A DNA stretch of 43,946 bases from an uncultured Pirellulaceae bacterium (GCA_905480545.1 CAJQQR010000107.1:1-43946), one strand, 5' to 3'; positions 26,652 through 37,090 are shown, counted from the first letter of the stretch. A program made the numbers and translations. Notes: generated by a model from the sequence alone, not told the origin.

Positions 26652-28154
26652 TTATCGGATACTTTTTTCAGGCAGTTTTTGCTGAACGCCTTCATCAAGT
26701 GGCATTGAGTCTCGCTCCAGCCCCACGCGTTTCAATTCGGTTTTCAAATCGGTCTTTAACTTCGCAATCAGCGAACTCTTACTGGGGTCTTTAATCAAGT
26801 TGTTCCTTTCACCAAGATCGTTTTCCATGTCGTACAATTCCGCCATGTGCCGATCAGGGGAACCGTCGCCATGCGGATAATGAATGTACTTCCACTTGTT
26901 GGTCCTTATACCGCGAACGTTTGGCGTGTAGGGAAATTGTTTTTCATAGTTATAGTGATAGACCCAACCGTCGCGCCATGAATCATCGCCGTCGGTGATC
27001 AACGTCTTGAATGAAGAACCGTGAATTTTCTTAAGTGGCTCCGCACCGCACATTTCCAGAATCGACGGAGCAATATCAACGGTCAAAACCTGTTCTTTGA
27101 CGCGTTTGCCTTTTTCCGGTGCGACCAACTTCGGATAGCGCACGATGATTGGGATGCGAATGCTGGCTTCGTGCATGGTTCGTTTATCAACCATTCCATG
27201 CTCTCCTTCCAACAAACCGTTGTCACCCATAAAGATAAAGACGGTATTGTCGAGCATTTTTTTCTCAGCGAGATAGGCTTTCAGTTTTCCAACCGAATCG
27301 TCAATCGACAGAATCGTGCCCCAATACGCACGTACCATTTTTTCAAAATCCTTTACCGCTGCCGCACTGGTGTCGGGAAATTCTTTTCGCCAATCAAATA
27401 ACGGGCCGTAGATGCCGTGCCATGTGCTCAGTCGCTGCTTGATCCATTCAGGTTTACCGTCAAGATTGAATGCCGTGTGTGGGTAATTGACTTCAACATC
27501 GTCGAATGCATTGGCATATTTTTCTTCCGGGAAATAAAAGCTATGCGGCGCTTTCTGACCAATCATCAACATAAACGGCTTGTCGCGATCTTGGTTCATC
27601 CAATCAATCGCCATGTCCGTCACGGTGTGAGTGTAATACCCTTTGATCGTTTTACGTTCTTTGCCATTGAAATTGAATTCGTTGTCAAAATACTTGCCCT
27701 GTCCTTTGTGCGTAACAAAGTAATCGAATCCAGGCCGTGGTGAATCGCTCTCTTGCCCCATATGGTACTTGCCAACATACGCCGTCTCATAACCCGCTTT
27801 TTGCAACTGAAGGGGAAAACTATTCAGCTGCTCCGGGTACTCCGTAAAGTTATTGGTCACACCATGCGAATGAGCATACAGTCCGCTCAAAATCGAGGCG
27901 CGGCTAGGAGAGCACAAACTGGTCGTGCAAAACGCGTTTTCAAAAAAGACTCCCTCCTTTGCGATACTGTCGATGTGAGGAGTCTTCAAATGAGGATGCC
28001 CTGCACAACTCATCGCATCCCAACGAATGTCATCGCAAAGGATCAATACTACGTTGGGCTTGTCAGCGGCATTTGCCGACGCAAGCGAAAGTAAACAAAA
28101 AGTTGCGTATGCAAACGCTATCTTAAAATTGGATTGGATCGTTAATCGATTCAT
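26652..28154 (-). CDS. Secreted sulfatase (type I, CxPSR)
   Basis: This 500-residue sulfatase starts at ATG 28154 with a signal ending [17 protein letters not shown] (residues 34-42) and Cys81 in [12 protein letters not shown] match the formylglycine-type sulfatase site exactly. [30 protein letters not shown] and the closing [22 protein letters not shown] are typical of family S1 exo- and endo-acting sulfatases on polysaccharides. It would cleave sulfate from a carbohydrate in the periplasm. It differs from the 1660 enzyme in its CxPSR motif (canonical here, CxAxR there). It is convergent with the propeller gene and followed by the XylR-type regulator on the same strand. Confidence 0.95.
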   Translation of the reverse strand: MNRLTIQSNFKIAFAYATFCLLSLASANAADKPNVVLILCDDIRWDAMSCAGHPHLKTPHIDSIAKEGVFFENAFCTTSLCSPSRASILSGLYAHSHGVTNNFTEYPEQLNSFPLQLQKAGYETAYVGKYHMGQESDSPRPGFDYFVTHKGQGKYFDNEFNFNGKERKTIKGYYTHTVTDMAIDWMNQDRDKPFMLMIGQKAPHSFYFPEEKYANAFDDVEVNYPHTAFNLDGKPEWIKQRLSTWHGIYGPLFDWRKEFPDTSAAAVKDFEKMVRAYWGTILSIDDSVGKLKAYLAEKKMLDNTVFIFMGDNGLLEGEHGMVDKRTMHEASIRIPIIVRYPKLVAPEKGKRVKEQVLTVDIAPSILEMCGAEPLKKIHGSSFKTLITDGDDSWRDGWVYHYNYEKQFPYTPNVRGIRTNKWKYIHYPHGDGSPDRHMAELYDMENDLGERNNLIKDPSKSSLIAKLKTDLKTELKRVGLERDSMPLDEGVQQKLPEKSIR

Positions 28155-28270
28155 TTAATCACCGTGGAGCGAATTCGAGCAGTCGAAGATGTCTCTAAAT
28201 ATGATCGAAACTATCAAAAAATTCCAGTTACCCGTTCGCAAAGACTTGAACTCACGACACTTTCCAAGGT

Positions 28271-29428
28271 TCATCTTGATGATGTACATTCACGAAAGCG
28301 AAAATCCTTGGGAGTCACTCCAACCGTCCTTTTAAATGCGACAGATAAATACTCTGCGTGTTCAAATCCGGTTTTCCACGCGATCTCTCGTATCGATTGA
28401 TCCGTTTCAATCAACAATCGTTTGACCTGGGCAATTTTGATTCGACAGATTTCCTGATGAGGCGACCTACCTACGATTTTTTTAAATCGGCTTTCGAGCA
28501 TTCTACGAGAAATCGGAATTCGCTTTAAAATCTCCGTTACCGTGATGCCCGCACAAGCATTCTCTCGTATGAGGCGGACTGCCGCCGCAATGTCATGGTC
28601 TTTGATCGCCAGGATATCGGTCGACTGCCTTGCTTCGACACCAAGCGGCTTGATCAGATGCGCGACTGGTGCAATTCGTTGCCCCAGCATAATCTGATCG
28701 AGTAACTGCGCTGCGACGTATCCCGTTTGGTGAGTGTCCGGAATAACGCTGGTCAAGGAGGGTGTGGAAAGATCACACAGCAATCGATCGTTATCAACGC
28801 CAATGACCGCAACTTCCTCCGGAACAGCGATTGATTGTTCACGGCAAATATCGAGTAATTGCTGCGCCTTAATGTCGAAGCAGCACATGATACCGATTGG
28901 CTTCGGCAAGTCCTGCACCCATTTTGCCAATGCAATTCGCTCGTCCATCCAAGATTGTTCCGGATTACTCCTGGCTTGGCGAAAGACGTTGCATTTAAAA
29001 TTGCTTGCATCCATTCGTTGGGAAAAGTGCTCGCTTCGCCATGTCGACCAATTAAAAGCCTCGTCACCGCAAAATGCAAAATGGCGAAATCCCTTTTCGA
29101 TCAAATGCTCGGCGGCAAGATTTGCGATTTCCTGATCGTTGGTCTCAACCCAAGGAATCTCCTCGACTAAGCGAGCAGCACTGACATCGATCACCGGGCT
29201 TTGCTTTCTGCGGATCGCGTCAGCCATTGCCACCGATTCGATTCTGGCAATAATTCCATCCCCCTTCCAGTTTTCCAGCCAACTTGGTGGCGAAGCGCCT
29301 CGGACTTGTTCCGGTAAACAAATCGACCAATTCTCATGTTGCTGGGCGTAGGCGTTAATGCCCTCCAGCAATCCGCGTGCGTAGGCGTTCGATTGCTCAA
29401 TCAATAATGCAACAAGTTTTCTTCGCAT
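28271..29428 (-). CDS. XylR-type transcriptional regulator (LacI-like sensor plus AraC HTH)
   Basis: This 385-residue protein starts at ATG 29428. The N-terminal about 270 residues look like a periplasmic-binding-protein-like sugar-sensor domain: MRRKLVALLIEQSNAYARG, WVETNDQEIANLAAEHLIEK, GVDNDRLLCDLSTPSLTSV. The C-terminus (about 280-380) has the AraC double helix-turn-helix: NACAGITVTEILKRIPISRR and IREIAWKTGFEHAEYLSVAF, with closing FKRTVGVTPKDFR. E. coli XylR senses xylose this way. It is divergent from a Gfo/Idh/MocA gene, about 250 bp apart, so it probably controls that gene and the ThuA gene downstream; a sugar or sugar acid ligand is inferred. Confidence 0.93.
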   Translation of the reverse strand: MRRKLVALLIEQSNAYARGLLEGINAYAQQHENWSICLPEQVRGASPPSWLENWKGDGIIARIESVAMADAIRRKQSPVIDVSAARLVEEIPWVETNDQEIANLAAEHLIEKGFRHFAFCGDEAFNWSTWRSEHFSQRMDASNFKCNVFRQARSNPEQSWMDERIALAKWVQDLPKPIGIMCCFDIKAQQLLDICREQSIAVPEEVAVIGVDNDRLLCDLSTPSLTSVIPDTHQTGYVAAQLLDQIMLGQRIAPVAHLIKPLGVEARQSTDILAIKDHDIAAAVRLIRENACAGITVTEILKRIPISRRMLESRFKKIVGRSPHQEICRIKIAQVKRLLIETDQSIREIAWKTGFEHAEYLSVAFKRTVGVTPKDFRFRECTSSR

Positions 29429-29675
29429 GAAGCCAGACGCAAAAAGACAAAATACTCAATTAACACCAACACGGAATGAGCAATGCCCTCCATTTTAACC
29501 TGCACAGAGTAAAAAAACACAATTCTTTTGCGCAGCATCTCATGTACGTTTGAGTTTAGACGTGCGAGAATTACCACGATTGAAAATAGTTGACAGCACG
29601 TCCGGAGTTTGGCTGCGACAGCCCCGCTCTAGCCGGCACCAAATTTTGCTTGCATTTGAAAAAGAAAGATTGGCG

Positions 29676-30794
29676 ATGACGAAGAACGTAAATGTGGCCA
29701 TGGTTGGACTTGGATTCGGTGCCGAGTTTATCCCGATTTACCAGAGCCATCCGAACACAACTGTTTCAGCAATTTGTCGTCGCGATGAAAAAGCAGTGAA
29801 CGAATGCGGCGATCAATTTGGAATCGCAAATCGTTACACAGAATTCGACCAGGTTCTTGCCGATCCGGAAGTCGACTTTGTTCACATCAACAGTCCCATT
29901 AACGATCATGCCTGGATGTCGCTAAAGGCGCTTGATGCCGGCAAGCATGTTATGTGTACCGTCCCAATGGCGACGACGATTGACGAGTGTCGGCAGATCG
30001 TTGAAAAAGTCAAAGAGACGGGGCTGAAATACATGATGGCTGAAACCGTCGTTTACAGCCGTGAGTACCTTTTCATCAAACAAATGTATGACACCGGTGA
30101 GCTCGGCGACATTCAACATCTTGCTGCTTCCCATCCGCAGGACATGGACGGCTGGCCGGAATACTGGGAAAAGATGATCCCGATGCACTATGCAACTCAT
30201 GTGGTGAGCCCATGCCTCGGCTTGGTCAACGGGCTGGCGGAATACGTCAGTTGTTTTGGATCCGGAAGAGTTCGCGATGACATCGCGTCAAAATCGGGAA
30301 ACAAGTTTGCTGTTGAAACCTGTCATATCAAAGTCAAAGACTCAGACTTGGTCGCGCACATTTGGCGATTTCTCTATGATGTTGCCCGTCAATATCGCGA
30401 GAGTTTTGACGTTTACGGAACGAAAAAAAGTTTCGAATGGACGTTGGTCGAAAACGAACCTCATGTGATCCACACGGCAAAAAAACCGGAGCATGAAATT
30501 CCAGAAAAGGTCGAAGTACCCGATTTTGCCAATTTGCTTCCGCCAGAAATCCAGAAGTTCACTTTGCCACAGGAAATCCATGACGCCGATCACCTAAGTT
30601 TCATTCAAGGTGGTGGACATGGTGGCTCTCACCCACATCTAGTTAACGAGTTTGTAAATTCGCTGCTAGAAAACCGTGATCCGTTTCCAAACGCCGTAAC
30701 CAGTGCCAACTGGACGTGCGTTGGAATTTGCGCTCACGAATCCGCGGAAAAGGGTGGCGAGATCGTCCGCTTGCCTGACTTTACATTGGGCTAA
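29676..30794 (+). CDS. Gfo/Idh/MocA-family NAD(P)-dependent oxidoreductase
   Basis: This oxidoreductase acts on sugars or cyclitols and is cytoplasmic. I set the start at ATG 29676, because the Rossmann motif VGLGFGAEF follows at once (residues 10-18) and about 370 residues is the family's usual length. The open frame runs back to a TTG at 29550 but the added 42 residues look unrelated. Also seen are INSPINDHAWMSLKALDAGKH and the EP/EK-type MCTVPMATTIDECRQIVEKVK segment, in which Val-Pro replaces the family's usual Glu-Lys-Pro. The C-terminal domain has HMGGSHP-like GGGHGGSHPHLVNEF. It is divergent from the XylR regulator and followed, same strand, by the ThuA protein. Confidence 0.92.
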   Translation: MTKNVNVAMVGLGFGAEFIPIYQSHPNTTVSAICRRDEKAVNECGDQFGIANRYTEFDQVLADPEVDFVHINSPINDHAWMSLKALDAGKHVMCTVPMATTIDECRQIVEKVKETGLKYMMAETVVYSREYLFIKQMYDTGELGDIQHLAASHPQDMDGWPEYWEKMIPMHYATHVVSPCLGLVNGLAEYVSCFGSGRVRDDIASKSGNKFAVETCHIKVKDSDLVAHIWRFLYDVARQYRESFDVYGTKKSFEWTLVENEPHVIHTAKKPEHEIPEKVEVPDFANLLPPEIQKFTLPQEIHDADHLSFIQGGGHGGSHPHLVNEFVNSLLENRDPFPNAVTSANWTCVGICAHESAEKGGEIVRLPDFTLG

Positions 30795-30877
30795 TTCTCA
30801 TCCCCAGCACTTTTCCGATCCAGACATTCGGCATCACGAAATCCAACACGCCCCATTCTCACTACATCAATCTAAAT

Positions 30878-33800
30878 ATGAAACGTCTAATTATCTCAAC
30901 CCTTTTTGCTGGACTGATTTTCAGTAATTTGAGTTCGACTATCGCCGACGAATTAAACGTATTGTTTATGGGCGATCGAGCCGGACATCAACCACGAACC
31001 CGCTTCTTAATTGCGGAACAAGCGCTCGCAAAACGTGGCGTAAAGATGACCTACACCGAAGACGTCACCGAAATCAATCTGAACAACTTGCGAAAGTACG
31101 ATGCGTTTCTACTTTACGCCAACATAGATCGAATTGAACCGGATCAGGAAAAAGCACTTCTTGAGTATGTAAATTCGGGCGGGGCGTTTGTTCCAATCCA
31201 TTGCGCCACTTACTGCTTCCGAAATTCCCCCAAAGTGGTTGCGTTAATGGGAGCTCAGTTTCAGAGGCACGGCACTGGCGTCTTTCGTACCAAGTTAAAC
31301 AAGGCTGATCATCCGATCATGAAGGGATTCGGTGGCTTCGAAAGTTGGGACGAAACCTACGTGCATCATTTGCACAATGAGAACAATCGAACGGTTTTGG
31401 AGTTGCGGGCTGAGGGAAAAGAAATGGAACCTTGGACCTGGGTTAGAACCCAAGGGAAAGGGCGTGTTTTCTATACAGCCTGGGGACATGACAACCGAAC
31501 GTGGGGAAATCCTGGATTCCAGAACTTATTGGAACGCGGTATTCGATGGGCCGCAAAAGACGACACATCGACGGTGCCAGCTTACCTTGCGGACTTACCT
31601 TTTCCGATTCCGGAAATGACTCCGATTGCAAAGAATCTTAAGCCCTTCGAGTTTATCGATGCCGGTGGAAAAATCCCCAATTACACTCCCGGTGAAAAAT
31701 GGGGGGTTCAAGGCGAAGCTTTTACAAAAATGCAAAAGCCGCTGGAACCAGACGAAGCATTAAAGCACGTTTCTGTTCCAAAAGATTTTGAGGTGAAGCT
31801 GTTTGCTGCCGAGCCAGATATTGGTGGCAAACCAATCGCCATGACTTGGGACGAGCGAGGAAGGCTTTGGATCGCGGAGACCTATGATTATCCGAATGAG
31901 CTACAACCCGTCGGCGCTGGGCGAGATCGAATCCGCATTTTGGAAGATACAGATGGGGACTGGAAAGCCGACAAATCTACCGTCTTTGCCGAAAAACTCA
32001 GCATTCCATCAACGATGACGTTCCACAAAGGAGGCGTCATCGTTCAAAACGGAACGCAAACCTTGTATTTGAAAGATACCGACGGCGATGATGTTGCCGA
32101 CGAGAAGAAAGTGATTTTCGACGGTTGGGTGCTTGGTGACACTCACGGTGGAGTCAGCAACTTTCAGTATGGCCATGATAACTGGATTTGGGCGATGCAG
32201 GGCTATAACAACTCGTCGCCAACCATTAACGGAAAACGAACGCAGTCGTTTGCCAATGGTTTCTTTCGTTTCAAGCCTGATGGATCTGAGATTGAATTCA
32301 TTCGCTCGACCAACAATAACACGTGGGGCATTGGACTTTCAGAGGAAGGAATAGTGTTCGGCTCGACCGCCAACCGAAACCCAAGCGTTTACATGCCGAT
32401 CCCCAACCGATATTACGAACGTGTCAACGGTTGGAAAACGAACCTGCGACTTGGATCGATTGCTGACACGCATTTGTTTGATCCCGTGACCAAAAACATC
32501 CGTCAAATGGATCATCATGGTGGCTACACCGCTGCTGCCGGCCACGCACTTTATACAGCTCGTCAATACCCAAAGGAGTATTGGAATCGCACGGCATTTG
32601 TGAACGGTCCGACAGGACACTTGGTCGGAGCATTTGTCTTAAAACCCAATTCAAGTGACTTCTCATCGACCAGCCCGTTCAACCTGTTCGCAAGTGATGA
32701 TGAATGGTCGGCTCCGATCATGACCGAAATTGGTCCTGACGGAAACGCTTGGGTGATCGATTGGTACAACTACATCGTTCAACACAACCCAACGCCTGCC
32801 GGTTTTAAAACGGGTAAGGGCAACGCGTATGAAACACCGGTTCGCGATAAAAAACGAGGACGAATTTATCGTGTCGTCTACAAAAACAAATCAGGAAAGC
32901 CATTTAGTCTGGAGAACGCTTCACCAGAACTGTTGGTTTCGACTTTGGCGAACCCGACAATGCTGTGGAGAAAGCAAGCCCAACGTTTACTCGTTGAACG
33001 AGGCAAACCAGATGTTGAAAGAGGTCTTATCGCATTGGTCAATGACCATTCGGTTGACGAAATCGGTTTGAGTGTTGGAGCAATTCACGCACTTTGGACA
33101 TTAAAAGGTCTTGGCTTGGTACTACCGTCAAACAAGCCAGTGTTTGCTGCCGTAATAAAAGCTCTGCAGCACCCGTCGGCCGGCGTTAGAAGAAACGCAA
33201 TTCAAGTCCTGCCAAATGCTGATGAAGCGACGTCCGCCCTGTTGGTGTCCAAGATTTTATTCGACGACCATCCTCAAGTTCGTTTGGCAGCATTACTTGC
33301 GTTGTCAGACTTACCGGCATCCAAAGACGCAGCAGCGACGCTTTTGGGCGTTATGAATGCTGGCTTTGGGTCAGATCGCTGGTTGAATGACGCGTCCATT
33401 TCTGCCGCTGCAAATCAAGGCCGTTACTTGATCTCGGTTGCGGCGGGACTTTCGAACGAGCTTGACGAAACAAGCTTGACGACGTTGCAGATCGTGGCAG
33501 AGCATTTTGCAAGGTCGGATTCACGTGATTCCATTGGGTCGTTGCTTTCCTCAATCAAAAGCGCAAGACCAAAACCACTCCGCGCGATCTTGACCGGGCT
33601 GTCGAACGGCTGGCCGAAAGACGGAAAGATCAAAATGACAAAATCCATCGAAAACGACTTGGCATCAATTGCCGATTCACTTGAGATTGGAGATCGATCA
33701 GCAGCCTTGCAATTTGGCCGGAGTCTGGGCAGCAAGGAGTTAGAAACCTACGCGATTGAACTGCAAGGATTTTTGTTTGAAAAACTCGATAATGAAAACG

Positions 33801-35233
33801 TTTCCATTCCTGATCGATTTGCCGCTGCCAAACAAGCCATCGAACTGCTACCGGAGTCACGCGATCCTGTCAAAGAGATCCTCGATCGTCTTGGACCGCA
33901 AACCGATCCAGCACTTTCCGTGGGTCTAATCGAAGCATTCCGATCCAGCCGTTCGGCTGAGCTCGGAAAGCTCCTCGTTGGCTCCATGGACCGTTTTACG
34001 CCAAAACTTCGTGAGACTTCGATCAAGGTCTTGCTGGCGCGTGTTGAGTCGACAAAGGCACTTTTGGATGGTATCAAAACCGGAAAAGTGTTGCCGTCTG
34101 AATTGGCAACCAGTCAAGTTCAAGCCCTATTCAATTATCCAGATCGTGAGATCCAGCGTCTTTCGAAGGAAATTGTAAATCAGGGTGGTGCATTACCCAA
34201 TCCAGATCGACAAAAGGTCTTTGAATCGTTGCTGCCGATCACAAAGGTTTCAGGCAACGTTTCTGCCGGCAAGGCTGTTTTCAAAAAACATTGTGCAAAT
34301 TGCCATATGCATTCGGGTGAAGGACAGAAAATTGGTCCTGATTTGACCGGAATGGCAGTTCATCCGAAGACCGAATTACTGACACACATCGTCGACCCGA
34401 GCCGCGATGTTGAAGGGAATTATAGAATCTACAAATTCATGACAATTGATGGATTAATGTATTCTGGATTACTCGCGTCAGAATCAAAAACAACGGTTGA
34501 GATTTACGATGCAGAGGGAAAGAAGAATGTACTGCTTCGGGAAGACGTTGAGAAAATGGTCGCCTCGAAAAAATCATTGATGCCAGAGGGATTTGAAAAA
34601 CAAATCGACAAACAGCAGATGACTGACTTACTCGAGTTTCTTACCGCTCGCGGAAAGTTTCTGCCGCTCGATATCGCCAAGGCCGCTTCGTTACCAAGTG
34701 ATCGAGGGATGTTTGTCAATCGTAACGCTCCGCAAGAGCGATTGATTTTCAAGAAGTGGGGTGTCAACGTTTTCAACGGCGTTCCATTCAATGCCGTCGA
34801 CCCACAGGGTGGCAAGGTAAACAACGCCATTGTCCTACATGGTCCCAACAGTGAGATTTCTCGAAGTCTACCTCGACGGGTATCGATCCCGTGCAATGGC
34901 CCCGTTAAAACGATTCATATGCTGGGTGGCGTAAGCGGCTGGGGGTACCCGTTCGGTCGAAACAAATCCGTCTCCCTGATTGTCCGAATTCATTTTGCCG
35001 ACGGTTCCAAAGAAGATCTAGAATTGAAGAACGGCGTTGAATTTGCAGATTACATTCGGCGAGAAGATGTGCCCGGTTCGGAGTTTGCTGACCTGCTAAA
35101 AGGTGGTCAAATCCGATATCTTTCACTAACACCTAAATCGAAGAAAAATGTTGAGAAGCTGGAATTGATTAAGGGCAATGACGCCACCACACCGGTCGTT
35201 ATGGCGATGACAATTGAGGGTCCAGGCGAGTAA
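30878..35233 (+). CDS. Giant secreted ThuA / PVC-type propeller / HEAT / cytochrome c protein
   Basis: This 1451-residue secreted protein starts at ATG 30878 with signal RLIISTLFAGLIFSNLSS. Domains (approximate): ThuA glutamine-amidotransferase-like fold 25-235 (NVLFMGDRAGHQ, GGAFVPIHCATYCF, VFYTAWGHDNRTW), typical of trehalose/sugar utilisation proteins; PVC-type propeller 295-680 (VPKDFEVKLFAAEPDIGG, LKDTDGDDVADEKK, IGPDGNAWVIDWYNYI); HEAT-like repeats 690-1110; cytochrome c 1125-1255 with CANCH (Cys1139, Cys1142, His1143) and LMP near 1230; then a beta-rich C-terminal domain of about 160 residues (IVLHGPNSEI, VSLIVRIHFADGSKEDLEL) like a carbohydrate-binding or NPCBM-type domain. It probably oxidises a sugar and passes electrons to cytochrome c. 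Second gene of the XylR-linked unit. Confidence 0.93.
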   Translation: MKRLIISTLFAGLIFSNLSSTIADELNVLFMGDRAGHQPRTRFLIAEQALAKRGVKMTYTEDVTEINLNNLRKYDAFLLYANIDRIEPDQEKALLEYVNSGGAFVPIHCATYCFRNSPKVVALMGAQFQRHGTGVFRTKLNKADHPIMKGFGGFESWDETYVHHLHNENNRTVLELRAEGKEMEPWTWVRTQGKGRVFYTAWGHDNRTWGNPGFQNLLERGIRWAAKDDTSTVPAYLADLPFPIPEMTPIAKNLKPFEFIDAGGKIPNYTPGEKWGVQGEAFTKMQKPLEPDEALKHVSVPKDFEVKLFAAEPDIGGKPIAMTWDERGRLWIAETYDYPNELQPVGAGRDRIRILEDTDGDWKADKSTVFAEKLSIPSTMTFHKGGVIVQNGTQTLYLKDTDGDDVADEKKVIFDGWVLGDTHGGVSNFQYGHDNWIWAMQGYNNSSPTINGKRTQSFANGFFRFKPDGSEIEFIRSTNNNTWGIGLSEEGIVFGSTANRNPSVYMPIPNRYYERVNGWKTNLRLGSIADTHLFDPVTKNIRQMDHHGGYTAAAGHALYTARQYPKEYWNRTAFVNGPTGHLVGAFVLKPNSSDFSSTSPFNLFASDDEWSAPIMTEIGPDGNAWVIDWYNYIVQHNPTPAGFKTGKGNAYETPVRDKKRGRIYRVVYKNKSGKPFSLENASPELLVSTLANPTMLWRKQAQRLLVERGKPDVERGLIALVNDHSVDEIGLSVGAIHALWTLKGLGLVLPSNKPVFAAVIKALQHPSAGVRRNAIQVLPNADEATSALLVSKILFDDHPQVRLAALLALSDLPASKDAAATLLGVMNAGFGSDRWLNDASISAAANQGRYLISVAAGLSNELDETSLTTLQIVAEHFARSDSRDSIGSLLSSIKSARPKPLRAILTGLSNGWPKDGKIKMTKSIENDLASIADSLEIGDRSAALQFGRSLGSKELETYAIELQGFLFEKLDNENVSIPDRFAAAKQAIELLPESRDPVKEILDRLGPQTDPALSVGLIEAFRSSRSAELGKLLVGSMDRFTPKLRETSIKVLLARVESTKALLDGIKTGKVLPSELATSQVQALFNYPDREIQRLSKEIVNQGGALPNPDRQKVFESLLPITKVSGNVSAGKAVFKKHCANCHMHSGEGQKIGPDLTGMAVHPKTELLTHIVDPSRDVEGNYRIYKFMTIDGLMYSGLLASESKTTVEIYDAEGKKNVLLREDVEKMVASKKSLMPEGFEKQIDKQQMTDLLEFLTARGKFLPLDIAKAASLPSDRGMFVNRNAPQERLIFKKWGVNVFNGVPFNAVDPQGGKVNNAIVLHGPNSEISRSLPRRVSIPCNGPVKTIHMLGGVSGWGYPFGRNKSVSLIVRIHFADGSKEDLELKNGVEFADYIRREDVPGSEFADLLKGGQIRYLSLTPKSKKNVEKLELIKGNDATTPVVMAMTIEGPGE

Positions 35234-35267
35234 GTTCGTTCGGAAAATCAATTCTGCAATGATTCAG

Positions 35268-35300
35268 GCTTGGATTGCATGAGTGATCCAAGCATTTTTT
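35268..35300 (+). terminator. Intrinsic terminator after the ThuA/propeller gene
   Basis: Arms GCTTGGAT (35268-35275) and ATCCAAGC (35286-35293) are exact complements with a 10-nt loop, followed by A and six Ts (35295-35300). It sits 35 nt after the stop at 35233. This is the clearest terminator in the window and marks the end of the oxidoreductase-ThuA unit. Confidence 0.85.
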
Positions 35301-35667
35301 GTCATTGGGCAGTGAACCGGGGCGTTGTCAAGCAAAGGCTCAGCAGGAATGACAGCATGCAGACCTGTCGACAGGATCGGACCGATTGCAGGCAGGCGTA
35401 AGAAACGATGGTGGCAATTTTTTTAAGTCGAATTCCTGTTTTTTTTGATGAATTGCCGAATTGAGAAAAAGCTGAGTGAAAACAGGGCTTTATTCCACTG
35501 TTGAGCGACAGAGTCCCAATTTGACATTGAGATACTTCAATGGAGACGGACTTCCCCACGACGAATTGAGCTATAAGTTTTAACTTTGCCTGAACGCTGT
35601 TATGACAGTGCACATCATGTCGAAGACTTGTTTTATTACTCATTTATTCAGTATGAGCCAAAATTAG
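35301..35667. other. Intergenic region without a convincing gene
   Basis: This is about 367 bp between the terminator and the MFS transporter. A minus-strand frame here (about 113 codons) is Cys/Ser-rich and has no recognisable pattern, so I do not call it. A 12-bp palindrome CCTGTCGACAGG lies at 35364-35375. The promoter of the MFS gene should be in the last 150 bp. Confidence 0.5.
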
Positions 35668-37047
35668 ATGAATCAGCCCATTGGTTCCCAAACCGCCGGA
35701 GACGCAAATTCGGAAAAACACACGGACGTACAAAAGACATCGCGTTTTGGCTTTTGGTCTTTGGTATGGACACAATTTTTCGGCGCTGCCAACGACAACA
35801 TCCTAAAAGTCGTACTGATCTTTACGATCTTATACGGAACCTGGGAGGGAATTCTGGGGGAAGGCGCGGAAGCGCAGAGCTACGTCAACTACTTATTCAC
35901 CCTTCCATTTATCTTGCTATCGGGATACGCCGGCACATTTTCGGACCGAAACAGCAAGAGCAACGTTATCCTCTGGGTAAAAATAATTGAAATCCCAATT
36001 GTAATTGTGGCCGCAATTGGTTTCTGGATGCAGGACCTTTGGATCTCCTTGGCGGCGCTTCTAGCTCTGACCTGCCAAAGCGCCTATTACGGTCCGGCGA
36101 AATACGGAATCATTCCTGAAATCGTAGCGACACGAGACCTAAGTCGGGCAAACGGAATGATAAACATGATGACGAATATCGCAGTCATCATTGGAACTCT
36201 CGCGGCTGGGCAAGTAGCAACCTACTACAGCCCCAATCCTGAGGCCGTGGAAGCCGGGGCGAACCCCATTCTGTGGTTGCCAGGTTTGGTTTTGATTCTG
36301 GTTTCCGTGGCGGGATTAGTAGCCGCATTATTCTTACCCAAACTGACGCCAGGTGACAAAACGGTTCGATACGAGATGAATCCCGTTGGCACCTATTACA
36401 GTTCATTGAAAGAGATCACCGGGAAGCCGCTGTTTACGGTGATGTTTGCCTGGTCATTTTTCTACCTATTAGCCGGTCTCGCACTTTCGATTCTGCCGGA
36501 ATATGCGGAAATCTTGAAAATTGACCAAGGCGAAGCCAGCGTCCTATTGGGTGTTGTGGGCGTAGCGATCGGTGTTGGCTGCATCGTTGCCGGATTTATT
36601 TCTGGCGATGCAATTCGCCCTCGACTGGTTCCAATCGGCGGTTTTACGATGGCCTTCTTTTTCCTTTTGCTTGGCGTGGTACCGGCGCAACTACCGGACC
36701 TACCAGCTTACCTGCGCGTGCTATTGAGCCCGACTTCGCTGTTTCTATTGGGAATGGGGATTAGCGCAGGTTTCTACATTGTTCCTCTTCAAGCGTTACT
36801 ACAACGCTTGACACCCGATCATGAACTTGGCCGCTACCTGGGCACCGCAAACGGGCTGTCTTTCACTTTTATTTTTCTGTCTGCTCTCCTTTACCAAATC
36901 ATCAGGCCGAGCTTTAACTCTTCGGATGGTTCTCAGCACCCCGATAAAATGTTTATTGTTTGTGCTGTGCTAACGGTTGTGGGCGTAATCTTTTTCGTTT
37001 GGCGTGTCAGGGCTCGTGGGTTTTCGCTGGACAAAGTTGAAGGTTAA
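35668..37047 (+). CDS. MFS transporter, LplT-like (lysophospholipid transporter family)
   Basis: This 459-residue integral inner-membrane protein starts at ATG 35668 and has about 12 hydrophobic segments. The first membrane helix carries WTQFFGAANDNILKV, the FxxxxNDN-type motif of the LplT/MFS subfamily that imports lysophospholipids for re-acylation. GYAGTFSDRNSKSNVI is the loop 2-3 motif, and YYGPAKYGIIPEI matches the LplT PxxxG block. In many bacteria LplT sits with an acyltransferase/acyl-ACP synthetase (Aas); none is adjacent here, though an LpxL-like acyltransferase is in the same region. The DUF4105 protein follows with a 43-bp gap (or overlap if its earlier GTG is used), so the two are probably co-transcribed. 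Confidence 0.88.
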   Translation: MNQPIGSQTAGDANSEKHTDVQKTSRFGFWSLVWTQFFGAANDNILKVVLIFTILYGTWEGILGEGAEAQSYVNYLFTLPFILLSGYAGTFSDRNSKSNVILWVKIIEIPIVIVAAIGFWMQDLWISLAALLALTCQSAYYGPAKYGIIPEIVATRDLSRANGMINMMTNIAVIIGTLAAGQVATYYSPNPEAVEAGANPILWLPGLVLILVSVAGLVAALFLPKLTPGDKTVRYEMNPVGTYYSSLKEITGKPLFTVMFAWSFFYLLAGLALSILPEYAEILKIDQGEASVLLGVVGVAIGVGCIVAGFISGDAIRPRLVPIGGFTMAFFFLLLGVVPAQLPDLPAYLRVLLSPTSLFLLGMGISAGFYIVPLQALLQRLTPDHELGRYLGTANGLSFTFIFLSALLYQIIRPSFNSSDGSQHPDKMFIVCAVLTVVGVIFFVWRVRARGFSLDKVEG

Positions 37048-37090
37048 ACCCATTGGCCAAAGTTTAGATAAAGAATTTGTTTTTGGGCTA

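Noticed and set aside
30878-35233. Trehalose metabolism by the ThuA domain
   Set aside because: ThuA-type domains are widespread in PVC proteins and do not by themselves show trehalose use.
35302-35643. Minus-strand frame of 113 codons in the gap before the MFS gene
   Set aside because: It is rich in Cys, Ser and Leu without domain pattern or ribosome site, and covers a terminator-proximal region; likely chance.
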